NCBI GenBank assembly: GCA_963764685.1
Contig: CAVXTT010000008.1
Span: 16,665 to 80,664 of the forward strand
Reading direction: 5' to 3'
Source: CAVXTT01 sp963764685
GTDB taxonomy: Bacteria > Bacteroidota > Ignavibacteria > Ignavibacteriales > Ignavibacteriaceae
Length of the DNA stretch: 64,000 nucleotides
Positions 52,886-61,593 of the stretch are shown here, piece by piece (the first letter of the stretch is position 1; each line of letters starts with the position of its first letter). The notes beneath the pieces were generated by a model, which saw only the letters and a list, made by a program, of their open reading frames with translations, did no database searches and was not told the DNA's origin. A program made the position numbers and the translations under genes.

Positions 52886-52978
52886 AGTACGATAGTACGA
52901 TGGTTCGATAGTACGATAGTATAAGAGGGAGTCAATGATTCTGACTATCGCACAATCGAACCATCGTACCATCGCACT
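52886..52978. repeat. Inverted repeat of TACGATAG words
   Basis: Arms 52886-52920 and 52944-52978 pair over 31 of 35 positions, made of AGTACGATAGTACGATGG words and their complement. It lies exactly between convergent gmhA and the DUF192 gene and may work as a two-way terminator. Similar words occur at about 18700, 51510 and 54520. Confidence 0.75.
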
Positions 52979-52980
52979 AA

Positions 52981-53541
52981 TTAGAGCCTCGTCCCCATCC
53001 AGTTAACTTTATCTCCCACATTTATCTTATACTTATCTGTGAAGCCGCCGACCACTTCAATTACATATTTCGATGGTTTGCTCGATGGGTATGACTGGTC
53101 TGATAATGTCTGCGTGTTTTTATGAATGGTTACTATGCGGTAGTCTGCTCCCACGAAGATCATATCCAGTGAAATAAAAGTATTCCGCATCCAGAACGAC
53201 TGAAACTTCTCATCCGGAAAAATAAACAGCATACACTGCTTCTCGTCCATCTGTTTGCGGTTCATAAGACCAAGCTGCCTGTCGTAATCCGTATCGGCAA
53301 CTTCCATATCTATTTTTATTTTGGTATTACCCAGGGAGTCGGCAAACGAAAGCTCTCCTTCTTTTGTAAACATATATTCTTCTTCCGTTTCAGGTTTATC
53401 CTTGAGCTTCTGCAGCACAAAAACTATCGCTACTGCAAGAACAATAGCTCCGATCCTTATTAGAAGTTTTTTATTCTTCCCCATACCCTTGCCCTTAGAT
53501 GTATCCGGTGATTTCTTTTGAGTCATTTTTATAAACCGCAT
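52981..53541 (-). CDS. DUF192 family protein, membrane anchored
   Basis: 186 aa. One N-terminal membrane helix (residues 26-43, LLIRIGAIVLAVAIVFVL), a linker, then DUF192: DMEVADTDYDRQLGLMNRKQM, then FQSFWMRNTFISLDMIFVGAD, and YVIEVVGGFTDKYKINVGD. The fold is a small beta barrel of unknown function that probably sits outside the cytoplasmic membrane. ATG 53541 or ATG 53526 could be the start; neither has a clear ribosome site. Confidence 0.88.
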   Translation of the reverse strand: MRFIKMTQKKSPDTSKGKGMGKNKKLLIRIGAIVLAVAIVFVLQKLKDKPETEEEYMFTKEGELSFADSLGNTKIKIDMEVADTDYDRQLGLMNRKQMDEKQCMLFIFPDEKFQSFWMRNTFISLDMIFVGADYRIVTIHKNTQTLSDQSYPSSKPSKYVIEVVGGFTDKYKINVGDKVNWMGTRL

Positions 53542-54055
53542 TTATTGCAGGTGTAAAGCTAATTAAAAAAAATAAATAGTGCTGAGCGAATAGTGCAATG
53601 GTGCTGAGGTTTAGCGGTTCAGAAGAACTATGGGTAGCCGGTACTCTGTGACTGTTAACCGCTGAGAAAAGTTTTCCTATAAGGCATTGGGGAGATCTTT
53701 ACCTGGTAAATGCCATCACAGCCGCTGCAAAGCTGATCCAACTCCGCTCCACTTACGGTAAAACGATCTAAGGAGCGTAGCTGGGGCGAAGTTGCCACGG
53801 GCTTATGCGGGAGTTGAAGGCCTTTAATAGCTAAATAACTGGCTAAAAGCAAAGGTAAGGTTGAAAATGGGTGGGTATACAAGTAATGCAGTTCTTAGTT
53901 TCTGCATAGGAGTGGTTGCCGATACCTCCCCGCATGGCGGCAAAGCAGACGCACTAATAAGTTTTTTTGTTAGTTTGACATCTTATGGGCGGGTACGAAT
54001 TATATTACTTGCTGCGGGAGTGTTCAGGCTGCAATTTTGTAGTGTAAAGAAACTA
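53542..54055. other. Unassigned 514-bp region
   Basis: Rather GC-rich stretches compared with both sides, including GGAGCGTAGCTGGGGCGAAG and GCATGGCGGCAAAGCAG. Open frames on both strands (53655-53882 minus; upstream extension of the lipoprotein frame on plus) are short and not protein-like. It may be the remains of a decayed gene or an element. I could not identify it. Confidence 0.4.
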
Positions 54056-54451
54056 ATGAATATTAAAGTTATAATCTCATATATATTCCTTATCATCTTT
54101 GTTTCAGGATGCAGTGACGATACAGGAATCCCTTCACCCTCGGGGGATAGTTTATTTGCCGGACTTTGGTCAATCAGGCTGGAGGGGTGCACGGAAAGTG
54201 AGGACATGATAGTTAGTGCCGACGGCAGTTTTTCTGCAGTGCTGGTTTTCTATGATGATAACGGATCATATGATTATACGCTTAACGGGCTGATCGATCC
54301 TTATGGATCAATGGGAGCAGATATAATATGTTCAAGCTCTATTATCGGGAGCTTATGGGGCACCTTTGAGCCCGATTCCGGACACGGCAGCTGGTCAACA
54401 GGAACAAAAAGCGGTACCTGGATTGCAGGCTGGAAAGGAATATTAAAATAA
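54056..54451 (+). CDS. Small lipoprotein
   Basis: 131 aa from ATG 54056. An upstream in-frame ATG exists at 53861, but the signal peptide with lipobox IFVSGC at ~17-22 begins only here. The mature part is beta-rich and Gly/Ser/Trp-rich (YDYTLNGLIDPYGSMGADI, then GTFEPDSGHGSWSTGTKSGTW). Probably surface or periplasmic. Ribosome site weak. No family recognised. Confidence 0.6.
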   Translation: MNIKVIISYIFLIIFVSGCSDDTGIPSPSGDSLFAGLWSIRLEGCTESEDMIVSADGSFSAVLVFYDDNGSYDYTLNGLIDPYGSMGADIICSSSIIGSLWGTFEPDSGHGSWSTGTKSGTWIAGWKGILK

Positions 54452-54704
54452 TTGAATAGGTGATTGGTACTGCTTCGATAGCATTATAGCATTTCCCTGT
54501 AGCGAAACACTCCCGCACGATTTGAACTATCGTACAACAGCGATAATTTATAGTATGACAATTAAAGTTAAGAATCAAGAGACCTTTATAAACTCTTTGA
54601 TCGAAAAGGGAGGATCTGATCGTCGTTATTGCTTCCCGGTTTCTTTAGGTATTTAAAAATACTTATGTTGTTAAAAGAAATTTTCATATTTATTAATAAT
54701 TAAA

Positions 54705-55232
54705 ATGACTTCAATAATTGAATTATTTACTGACGAAGTAATTATTGCAAGAATAAAGGATAAATTACCTAAACTCTTTCATATGGCTAACTTAGAGAGT
54801 CAAAGAGCTGGGAAAACGGGAATGGAAGTTGGTACAATTCGAGAAAGAATCATTGTATCATTACTAATTTATAAATTCGGTGAAGAGAATGTTGATACGG
54901 CAATTCCGACTACTGAACGTGAAGAAGACGTAAGATTATTTAAAAAACCTATCTCTATAAAAACAAAAACCGGTACTGGACTTTCGGGTATTAAGTTAAT
55001 CTGGACTGTGGATGCACAAAATGCAAGAGAATTTTTATCTAAATACGTCCCTTCTTGCGATATGATTTTCGTTCAAATTAATTGGCAAAAAAAGGGATGT
55101 ATATATTATTTCCCACTTGAAATACAATTAGAAATTTTTCGATCTTTGCGTAGGGAGAATTATATAAAACTTCCAAGTTTAGGAACAAACCCTAGAGGCG
55201 TTGAATTATCTGAAAAGCATTACAAGCATTAA
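54705..55232 (+). CDS. ThaI-family type II restriction endonuclease
   Basis: 175 aa. NLESQRAGKTGMEVGTIRE then RIIVSLLIYKFGEENVDTAIP matches what I recall of the ThaI restriction endonuclease family; ThaI itself cuts CG/CG. PISIKTKTG (Lys in an IKTKT core) with preceding EREEDVRLF could form a PD-(D/E)XK-like site. Coding DNA is markedly richer in A and T than its neighbours, a sign of transfer. It lies 73 nt before a DNA methyltransferase, so the two should be one restriction-modification system. ATG 54705 has no ribosome site. Confidence 0.75.
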   Translation: MTSIIELFTDEVIIARIKDKLPKLFHMANLESQRAGKTGMEVGTIRERIIVSLLIYKFGEENVDTAIPTTEREEDVRLFKKPISIKTKTGTGLSGIKLIWTVDAQNAREFLSKYVPSCDMIFVQINWQKKGCIYYFPLEIQLEIFRSLRRENYIKLPSLGTNPRGVELSEKHYKH

Positions 55233-55317
55233 TTAGACATAATAAATCCTTTAATATTGAGATAGAGTGGCAAAAGGAAGATTTAATTTTCAATAGTTTT
55301 AAAAGATGGGTGGATTT

Positions 55318-56226
55318 ATGGGCACTAGATTAAAATTGGTTAAAGAGGGTACTACAACAAGCTCTTTTGGGAGCCCCGGAAGAATAAATCATGATTCTTC
55401 TCAATTTTATAATTCAAGATTGTATGAAGGTTTAAGTACAGAAAACAAAACAGAGCATATTGAAAATAAAATTCCACAAGAGGTGATAAATAAGCATTTT
55501 TGTCATTCCAGTGAGCAAATGCTGGAATTACCTGATAATTCAATACACTTATTGATTACATCCCCGCCTTATAATGTTACAAAAGAATATGATAATAATT
55601 TAAGCTTGAAAGAATATCTTGTTATATTAAAAAATGTGTGGAAAGAAACCTACCGAGTGCTAGTTCCTGGTGGTCGTGCTTGCATAAATATTGCAAACCT
55701 AGGAAGAAAACCATATATCCCTCTTCATAGTTTTATCATATCAGATATGCTTGAACTGGGTTTTTATATGAGAGGAGAGATAATTTGGAATAAGGCTTCC
55801 AGTTCAAGTCCTTCAACAGCTTGGGGAAGCTGGCTTTCAGCAGCAAATCCAGTCTTAAGAGATATTCACGAATATATTTTAATTTTTACAAAAGATACGT
55901 TTTCTCGTAACAGCGAAGGAAAGGAAAGTACTATTAGGAAAGAAGAATTTTTAGAATGGACTAAAAGTGTTTGGACTTTTCCTGCAGTGTCTGCCAAGAG
56001 TATTGGCCATCCAGCTCCTTTTCCAGAAGAACTGCCTAATAGGTTGATAAAATTATATTCCTTTAAAAAGGATGTAATATTAGATCCGTTTTTGGGAAGT
56101 GGGACAACAAGTTTATCTGCTATAAAGAACAATCGAAACTATGTGGGTTATGATTTAAGTGAAAAATATATCAAGCTTGCAAATAGAAGAGTTTCAGAAT
56201 ATACCAAACAAATTAAATTGTTTTAA
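55318..56226 (+). CDS. Beta-class DNA methyltransferase (probably N4-cytosine)
   Basis: 302 aa from ATG 55318, preferred because GGTGGA precedes it; ATG 55306 is also open. The catalytic motif IV is TSPPYN near 114-119 and comes before the SAM-binding motif I DPFLGSGTT near 265-273, the beta-class order. SPPY is typical of N4-cytosine methylation, which would protect the CGCG sites if the partner is ThaI-like. The first ~85 residues are a variable extension. AT-rich, like its endonuclease partner. Ends 6 nt before the next gene. Confidence 0.9.
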   Translation: MGTRLKLVKEGTTTSSFGSPGRINHDSSQFYNSRLYEGLSTENKTEHIENKIPQEVINKHFCHSSEQMLELPDNSIHLLITSPPYNVTKEYDNNLSLKEYLVILKNVWKETYRVLVPGGRACINIANLGRKPYIPLHSFIISDMLELGFYMRGEIIWNKASSSSPSTAWGSWLSAANPVLRDIHEYILIFTKDTFSRNSEGKESTIRKEEFLEWTKSVWTFPAVSAKSIGHPAPFPEELPNRLIKLYSFKKDVILDPFLGSGTTSLSAIKNNRNYVGYDLSEKYIKLANRRVSEYTKQIKLF

Positions 56227-56232
56227 CATCAA

Positions 56233-57162
56233 ATGTATTTAGGGGATACCATCCTTTCCGCCATCGGCCACACTTCCCTAATCCAACTCCATAAAGTTGT
56301 TCCTCCCAACTGCGGGAAGGTGTTTGTTAAGCTTGAGTGGGAGAATCCTACCGGCAGTATGAAGGACAGGGCGGCGCTGGCGATGATCTCTAAGGCGGAG
56401 GAGGACGGACGTCTTAAACCGGGATATACTGTTGTTGAATATACCGGGGGAAGCACTGGAATTTCACTTGCACTGATCTGTACGGCAAAAGGCTACCCGC
56501 TTAACATTATTACATCCGATGCCTTCAGTAAGGATAAGCTTAAGCAGATGGAAGCTTTCGGCGCGGAGCTTACAATTGTACCGAGCGAAGGGGGACTCAC
56601 TACAAAAAAGCTTATCCTCGATATGATCGAAGCCGCCAGGGAGGTAAGCAGGAAACCAAACACCTACTGGACAAACCAGCTTTATAACCAGGACAGCATT
56701 ACCGGTTACTACCCCCTGGGAGAAGAGATATGGAAACAGACAAACGGGTGGGTCGATGCATTTGTTCAATCTGTCGGCACGGCTGCTTCATTACGCGGTA
56801 CTGCTTCCGTACTGAAGAAACATAATCCTCATATTAAAATTATAGCCGTGGAGCCGGGAGAATCTGCTGTACTGTCAGGAGGCCAGCCGGGACCTCATAA
56901 GATCGAAGGGGTCGGCATAGGCTATACTCCTCCTCTCTGGGAACCTTCGCTTGTTGATGAGATCATTCCGGTCAAAACAGAAGATGCAAAAGCAATGGCA
57001 AGACGTCTTGCACGTGAAGAGGGTCTCTTTGCCGGCACCTCATCAGGCGCAAATGTAATTGCCGCAATTAAAACAGCAGAGAAGCTTGGTCCCGATGCAA
57101 GCGTAGTAACTCTTATGGTTGATTCGGGGATGAAGTATCTGAGCACGGATGTGTTTAATTAA
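56233..57162 (+). CDS. Cysteine synthase family protein
   Basis: 309 aa, PLP enzyme of fold type II. PLP Lys in NPTGSMKDRAAL (Lys44). Substrate loop EYTGGSTGISLA near 70-81 (TGGSTG, not the TSGNTG of CysK). The phosphate-binding loop is VQSVGTAASLRGTA near 177-190, and AGTSSGANVIAA ends the active-site wall. The loop variant leaves open whether the substrate is O-acetylserine or another activated amino acid. GC content returns to the window's normal level here, so the gene is native next to the RM pair. Confidence 0.88.
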   Translation: MYLGDTILSAIGHTSLIQLHKVVPPNCGKVFVKLEWENPTGSMKDRAALAMISKAEEDGRLKPGYTVVEYTGGSTGISLALICTAKGYPLNIITSDAFSKDKLKQMEAFGAELTIVPSEGGLTTKKLILDMIEAAREVSRKPNTYWTNQLYNQDSITGYYPLGEEIWKQTNGWVDAFVQSVGTAASLRGTASVLKKHNPHIKIIAVEPGESAVLSGGQPGPHKIEGVGIGYTPPLWEPSLVDEIIPVKTEDAKAMARRLAREEGLFAGTSSGANVIAAIKTAEKLGPDASVVTLMVDSGMKYLSTDVFN

Positions 57163-57206
57163 TCGTGCGGTGGTGCGGTCGTGCGGTCGAAGTACGGAAA
57201 ATTAAA

Positions 57207-57251
57207 GGTTATCGAGTGTTCTGAATCCTCGAGGAATGTATCGAGATAACT
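57207..57251. repeat. Dispersed hairpin repeat, stem GGTTATC/GATAACT
   Basis: GGTTATCGAGTGTTC at 57207 and CGAGATAACT ending 57251, a copy of the family at 2638-2682. The last pair is a G-T. It is preceded by GTGCGGTGGTGCGGTCGTGC words (57172-57190). Confidence 0.7.
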
Positions 57252-57318
57252 GGCAGAGGGATATCCCGACAAATGATTATTTTAATACTTTATTCAATAA
57301 TTTAAATGGAAAAGGAAA

Positions 57319-57660
57319 ATGACAGTTATTACTGATGAATATATGCTGGAGATGCTTTCTCGGGCCAGAGAATATACGCTTGTAATATTAAGGCCAGGAC
57401 CCAAAGCTGGTACCAAAGGTGCAGAAACAATTATTATGGAACACGCAAGGAATAACTTTGCCTTAAGATCTGAAGGTAAGCTGTCAATCGTATGCCCCGT
57501 TAACGACGGCTCCGACCTTGCAGCGGCAGGTATCTTTAATGCCGGTACTGATGAAGTAAAAAATATCCTTGAAAATGATCCTGCAATTAAAGCGGGTATA
57601 TTCTATTATGAAATTCATACCTGCAGAAGCTTCCCGGGAGATTCATTACCAAATAAATAA
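57319..57660 (+). CDS. YciI-like dimeric alpha/beta-barrel protein, paralogue 1
   Basis: 113 aa. ITDEYMLEMLSRAREYTLVILRPGP then EHARNNFALRSEGKLSIVCPVND, and DPAIKAGIFYYEIHTCRSFPGDSLP, the form of YciI-like YCII-related proteins. The Asp-Pro and following strand carry the conserved His/Asp-type site of the family. Function unknown. The next gene at 57822 is a close paralogue. Confidence 0.75.
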   Translation: MTVITDEYMLEMLSRAREYTLVILRPGPKAGTKGAETIIMEHARNNFALRSEGKLSIVCPVNDGSDLAAAGIFNAGTDEVKNILENDPAIKAGIFYYEIHTCRSFPGDSLPNK

Positions 57661-57821
57661 GCCTGCGGTGGTGCGGTCGAAATCAGGATGTATATTCCTG
57701 CTCCCTTCTCTTTCCCAAGAGAAGGGTTGGGGATGAGTTTCTTGTATGGTCATCAAGGTCGTTAATTGTTTTTTCCCTCTCTATTTTAATAAATTACACT
57801 TATAATAAATCGAGATATTAT

Positions 57822-58160
57822 ATGACAACCATTACCGATGAATTTATGATCGATATGTTATCCAAAGTAAAGGAATACAGTCTTCTGATATTAAGAACTG
57901 GTCCCAGGGCGGGTATGGAGGGAGCCGACAAAATAATATGGGAACATGGCAGAAGGAATTTTGCTTTACGGGCGGAAGGGAAATTGGTGATCGTAAGTCC
58001 CGTAAACAGCAATAATGATCTTGAGGGTATCGGGATATTCAATACAACTACAGAAGAGGCGAAGGAAATAATGGAAGGGGACCCTGCTGTTACAGCCGGC
58101 ATCCTTATCTATGAAATTTACAGCTGCAGAAGCTTTCCGGGGGATAGTCTGCCGAAATAG
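57822..58160 (+). CDS. YciI-like dimeric alpha/beta-barrel protein, paralogue 2
   Basis: 112 aa. ITDEFMIDMLSKVKEYSLLILRTGP and DPAVTAGILIYEIYSCRSFPGDSLP mirror the upstream gene, a tandem duplication with a 161-nt spacer that holds a GGTGCGGTCGAAATCAGG word. The His in HTCRSF of paralogue 1 is Tyr (YSCRSF) here. No clear ribosome site. Confidence 0.75.
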   Translation: MTTITDEFMIDMLSKVKEYSLLILRTGPRAGMEGADKIIWEHGRRNFALRAEGKLVIVSPVNSNNDLEGIGIFNTTTEEAKEIMEGDPAVTAGILIYEIYSCRSFPGDSLPK

Positions 58161-58231
58161 TAAATCGCCCAAGAATAGATAGATGGATGTAGGAAGCAAT
58201 GTTGGATTAAACAATAAACCATTATAAATCA

Positions 58232-59185
58232 ATGTTAGTTAAAGAGAAGGATATCATTAGTACTTTAGATCAAAACTTTGAGACGGGGGAGCAGGAGGAA
58301 CTGACACCTGCTGCAGCTGAGCTGATCCATAATTTAAAGAGCAGCAGGGAAAGGAAAACATCTCTTCTTGGTAATTTAACCTTGCTCCTTATAACTGCAG
58401 CACTGTTCCTTGGAAGCGGGTTAATTGATAACCCGGTTATAGATATATTTTTAATAATACTCGTGATCCTGTTCCACGAGGCGGGACATTTTGCTGCGAT
58501 GAAGATCTTCGGCTACAGGGATGTAAAAATGTTCTTCATTCCTTTCTTCGGTGCAGCGGTATCAGGAAAACACGATGATATAAGCTCCTCCAGGAAAGCA
58601 CTGATATCACTGGCAGGACCGGTACCAGGAATTATTGCCGGCTATATGCTGCTTACCGCTGCAGTATCAACATATAATGCAACCCTGTTTAAGACAGCTT
58701 ATTTCTTCATCTACCTGAATGGATTTAACCTGATCCCATTGCTGCCTCTTGACGGGGGAAGGTTTATGGCGGAAATGTTCTTTAACCGGAACCGTTATGT
58801 TGAACTTGTCTTTAAGATAATTGCCGCTGCTGCATTTATTTACCTGGCTGTCGCGGGAGGCACGCTATTCCTTGCAATTATAGGAGGATTCCTGCTTCTA
58901 ACTGTAACCACTTCCTTCAAACTTGGGGAGCTGGCATTAGAAATAAAAAGGAAATATAACGAAGTATTTGGAGGCAGTTTAATTAATCAGAATAACAGTA
59001 CGCTGAATATTATAGCTTCCTCATTAAGGAATAAGTTTCCTGAACAGAAAGGAGCAGGGTATTATGAGAACCTTGCAGAGGATCTGTGGGAAAGAATAAA
59101 ATATATACCCCCCAAAGTGCTCTATGTGATTCTCCTTATTGCCTCCTATTCCGCCTGCTGGCTGCTGATATTTAATGTAATGTGA
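58232..59185 (+). CDS. Site-2 protease-like metallopeptidase (M50)
   Basis: 317 aa. Membrane protein with HEAGH (zinc ligands and catalytic Glu) near 83-87 in VILFHEAGHFAAMKIFGY and the partner motif FNLIPLLPLDGGR near 165-177. About five membrane helices. Family members cut membrane-embedded substrates such as anti-sigma factors or lipid-linked proteins. N-terminal ~70 residues are a soluble, charged extension; the C-terminal ~60 end in another helix. No signal for a partner gene. ATG 58232. Confidence 0.92.
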   Translation: MLVKEKDIISTLDQNFETGEQEELTPAAAELIHNLKSSRERKTSLLGNLTLLLITAALFLGSGLIDNPVIDIFLIILVILFHEAGHFAAMKIFGYRDVKMFFIPFFGAAVSGKHDDISSSRKALISLAGPVPGIIAGYMLLTAAVSTYNATLFKTAYFFIYLNGFNLIPLLPLDGGRFMAEMFFNRNRYVELVFKIIAAAAFIYLAVAGGTLFLAIIGGFLLLTVTTSFKLGELALEIKRKYNEVFGGSLINQNNSTLNIIASSLRNKFPEQKGAGYYENLAEDLWERIKYIPPKVLYVILLIASYSACWLLIFNVM

Positions 59186-59284
59186 TCTTCTAAACGTATT
59201 TCTACGTGGTTCAATTCATATTTGCAATGTAGTTTAAGTTCTTTTATTTTTTTGACGAATAAATAAAACTTATAAGGAGGCAAG

Positions 59285-59734
59285 ATGACAATTCTTGGAG
59301 CGGCTCCTAAAATAGCAATACCAACATTCAGTTATCTGATCATTACGATCATCATTGACCGGATGACTAGACCACTGTTCATAATTACTCATCAACGCTA
59401 CATTATCCTTTTAACAATTGCAATAATATTAATATTGGGCGGGGCAATCATAGTTGCTGCCGCAGGAAGAAAGCTTCTGAAATCCTATAAGGCAGATGTG
59501 CTGATGACGGATGGTCCTTACCGGATAGTAAGAAACCCGATGTACGTCGCCTACCTCATATTTGTTATCCCCGGGATATGTTTATTATTTAACTCCTGGC
59601 TTGTGCTGACGACAGTATTAGTAAACTTTATCCTTTTGAAATTATTTATCAGAGCAGAATACAGATACCTGGAGGACAAATTCGGAGACGAGTACAGGGC
59701 ATATCTTAAAGAGGTGTGGTTTAAGTTTTTTTGA
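59285..59734 (+). CDS. Isoprenylcysteine carboxyl methyltransferase-like membrane protein
   Basis: 149 aa. Three or four membrane helices, then DGPYRIVRNPMYVAYLIF and AEYRYLEDKFGDEYRAYLKEV, the SAM-binding pattern of the ICMT/PEMT-type methyltransferases. In bacteria these usually methylate lipids or small acids. Excellent AAGGAGGCAAG before ATG 59285. Another family member is encoded at 63104. Confidence 0.85.
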   Translation: MTILGAAPKIAIPTFSYLIITIIIDRMTRPLFIITHQRYIILLTIAIILILGGAIIVAAAGRKLLKSYKADVLMTDGPYRIVRNPMYVAYLIFVIPGICLLFNSWLVLTTVLVNFILLKLFIRAEYRYLEDKFGDEYRAYLKEVWFKFF

Positions 59735-59838
59735 TTAGCCTATATCCCTATGCTTCTATGACGTTCAATTTATTAGAACAGGAACGCCGCAAAAGTCTTG
59801 TGCCTTATTCGCCAGATTGCTTCTCCCTATAAATAGGG

Positions 59839-59859
59839 CCTGCCTACCAGACAGGCAGG
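59839..59859. repeat. CCTGCCT palindrome inside a CATTGCGA-type repeat
   Basis: CCTGCCT (59839-59845) and AGGCAGG (59853-59859) lie between GATTGCTTCTCCC and ATCGCAATGACC, i.e. inside a reverse CATTGCGA repeat. Confidence 0.7.
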
Positions 59860-59935
59860 ATCGCAATGACCGCATTTGGTTGAACCGCCAGCTAAGAACT
59901 AAGAACCAAGAACTAATTTTTATATATTGACTCGT

Positions 59936-60778
59936 ATGTCAAAATTTCTTAAACGTGATCTCATACATCTCACTCCTGCGCAGACCAGAATGGCAGTCAG
60001 CGGGTGGGGGCAGGAAGCATATGATAACAGCATTGTTGAAAAGATCTGCTACCTCTCCGATGGATTAAAAGTAAAAGGCTACCTCGCATATCCGGCTGAC
60101 CACAAAGGGAAAAAACTTCCCTGCGTTATATGGAACCGCGGCGGCTATAAGAATAAGGGCGCGATAGATCATTTTACAGCCAAAGGAATATTCGGACAAA
60201 TTGCATCCTGGGGATATGTAGTGTTTACATCCCAATACAGGGGCAACGACGGAGGTGAGGGGGAAGAAGAGATAGGCGGAGCGGATATAAATGATGTAAT
60301 AAACCTTAAACCTCTTGCCGGCGAAATAGAATTTGCCGACTCTTCCAGTTGGGGAATGATAGGCTGGAGCCGCGGCGGAATGATGACATTGCTTACACTT
60401 CTTAAGGATCCTGATTTCAAATGTGCATCAGTAACCGGCGCTATCTCGAATATGAAGGAATATTTGTCTGCAAGCAATTATCTAAGAGATTTTTATCGGT
60501 CGGAACTTGGTGATGACAGATTTGATGAGGAGGTAAATAAAAGGACAATATTAAATTTTGCTGATAAGCTGCCCCATATACCCTACCTGGTGATGCACGG
60601 AGGTGCAGATGAAACTGTGCCTGTCAGCCAGTCGATTGAACTGGCTAAAAAGCTTCAGGAATATAAATATCAGTACAGACTTGTAATATTTGAGGAAGGC
60701 GACCACTATCTTAAAAGCCACCGGAAGGAAGTGGAGGCGTTAACTAAATATTGGCTGAATAAGTATTTGGTTGATTAG
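59936..60778 (+). CDS. Alpha/beta hydrolase, prolyl-oligopeptidase-like
   Basis: 280 aa from ATG 59936; TTG 59927 is open but has no better site. Nucleophile elbow GWSRGG near 143-148 (Ser), oxyanion region NRGGYKNKG, catalytic Asp in HGGADETVPVSQS near 225, and His in EEGDHYLKSH near 257. Soluble, no signal peptide. Substrate not predictable. The last codons (LVD and stop) are part of a GATTGGTTGATTAGTTG word repeat that continues past the gene. Confidence 0.88.
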   Translation: MSKFLKRDLIHLTPAQTRMAVSGWGQEAYDNSIVEKICYLSDGLKVKGYLAYPADHKGKKLPCVIWNRGGYKNKGAIDHFTAKGIFGQIASWGYVVFTSQYRGNDGGEGEEEIGGADINDVINLKPLAGEIEFADSSSWGMIGWSRGGMMTLLTLLKDPDFKCASVTGAISNMKEYLSASNYLRDFYRSELGDDRFDEEVNKRTILNFADKLPHIPYLVMHGGADETVPVSQSIELAKKLQEYKYQYRLVIFEEGDHYLKSHRKEVEALTKYWLNKYLVD

Positions 60779-61034
60779 TTGATTGGTTGATTGGTTGATT
60801 AGTTGATTGGTGGCTTGGTGGATTTGTAGGGAGTATCCATTCGTTGCTCAATATATATTTATATGGAAATAATAAAACAGAGTGTTCGGAATTAAGCTTT
60901 TTATTAATAGGCCTATGTTGGTGCGCTCCCTATTTGGTGATTGGAATGAGTATATTGCCATAAGGAATTAACCACATTTGACAAAGCAAGTTCATATAGA
61001 AGAAACGATTCTTCAATCAATAATTCAAATCAAT

Positions 61035-61388
61035 ATGAAAAAAGTAACAGTATACGAAAAACCGACCTGTTCTACATGCAGGAAGTTAACTAAGCTATTA
61101 ATTGAGAAGGGGATAGACTTTGACAAGGTGAATTATTACATCGAACCCTTTACCAGGAAGAAGCTGAGATTCCTTTTAAGAAAGATGGGAATGCGTCCCG
61201 AAGAGCTTTTAAGAAAAAATGAAGCAGCGTATAAAGAACTTGACCTATCCAACAAAACTTTAACAGATGACCAATTTTTAGATCTGATGATCGAGAACCC
61301 TGATCTCGTACAAAGACCTATTGTCGAGGTTGATGATAAAGCAGTTCTGGCAAGGCCTGTGGAACGGGTAATAGAGCTATTGGATTAA
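61035..61388 (+). CDS. ArsC/Spx-family thioredoxin-fold protein
   Basis: 117 aa from ATG 61035, because MKKVTVYEKPTCSTCRKLT is the normal start; the TTG 60978 would add 19 non-homologous residues. CSTCRK near residue 11 has the CxxC form of the Spx/ArsC-like group, and VQRPIVEVDDKAVLARPVE near residue 92 holds the conserved Arg-Pro. Either an arsenate reductase-like enzyme or a redox regulator. No ars genes nearby. Confidence 0.85.
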   Translation: MKKVTVYEKPTCSTCRKLTKLLIEKGIDFDKVNYYIEPFTRKKLRFLLRKMGMRPEELLRKNEAAYKELDLSNKTLTDDQFLDLMIENPDLVQRPIVEVDDKAVLARPVERVIELLD

Positions 61389-61502
61389 AAATCGTTCTGT
61401 CGTGCGGTCGAAATCAGGAATATGTTACTTGCTTCATACATTCATCCACCCATCCATTCATCCATTGTTGTACGCAGAGATTTTACGTCTTCAAATAAAT
61501 AA

Positions 61503-61523
61503 AGGGCGGCTGTACACCGCCCT
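61503..61523 (-). terminator. Terminator of cytochrome gene
   Basis: Stem AGGGCGG (61503-61509) and CCGCCCT (61517-61523). On the minus strand it is followed by TTATTTATTTG, downstream of the cytochrome stop at 61594. Confidence 0.7.
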
Positions 61524-61593
61524 GCATTAGTCATCACTATTCATTCATATCATCACTTGCCCATCCTAATTTCAATTGAATAACGAGCACGTT

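Noticed and set aside
53655..53882. Minus-strand 75-aa frame
   Set aside because: No ribosome site, no recognisable fold or motif, overlaps the plus-strand frame; not protein-like.
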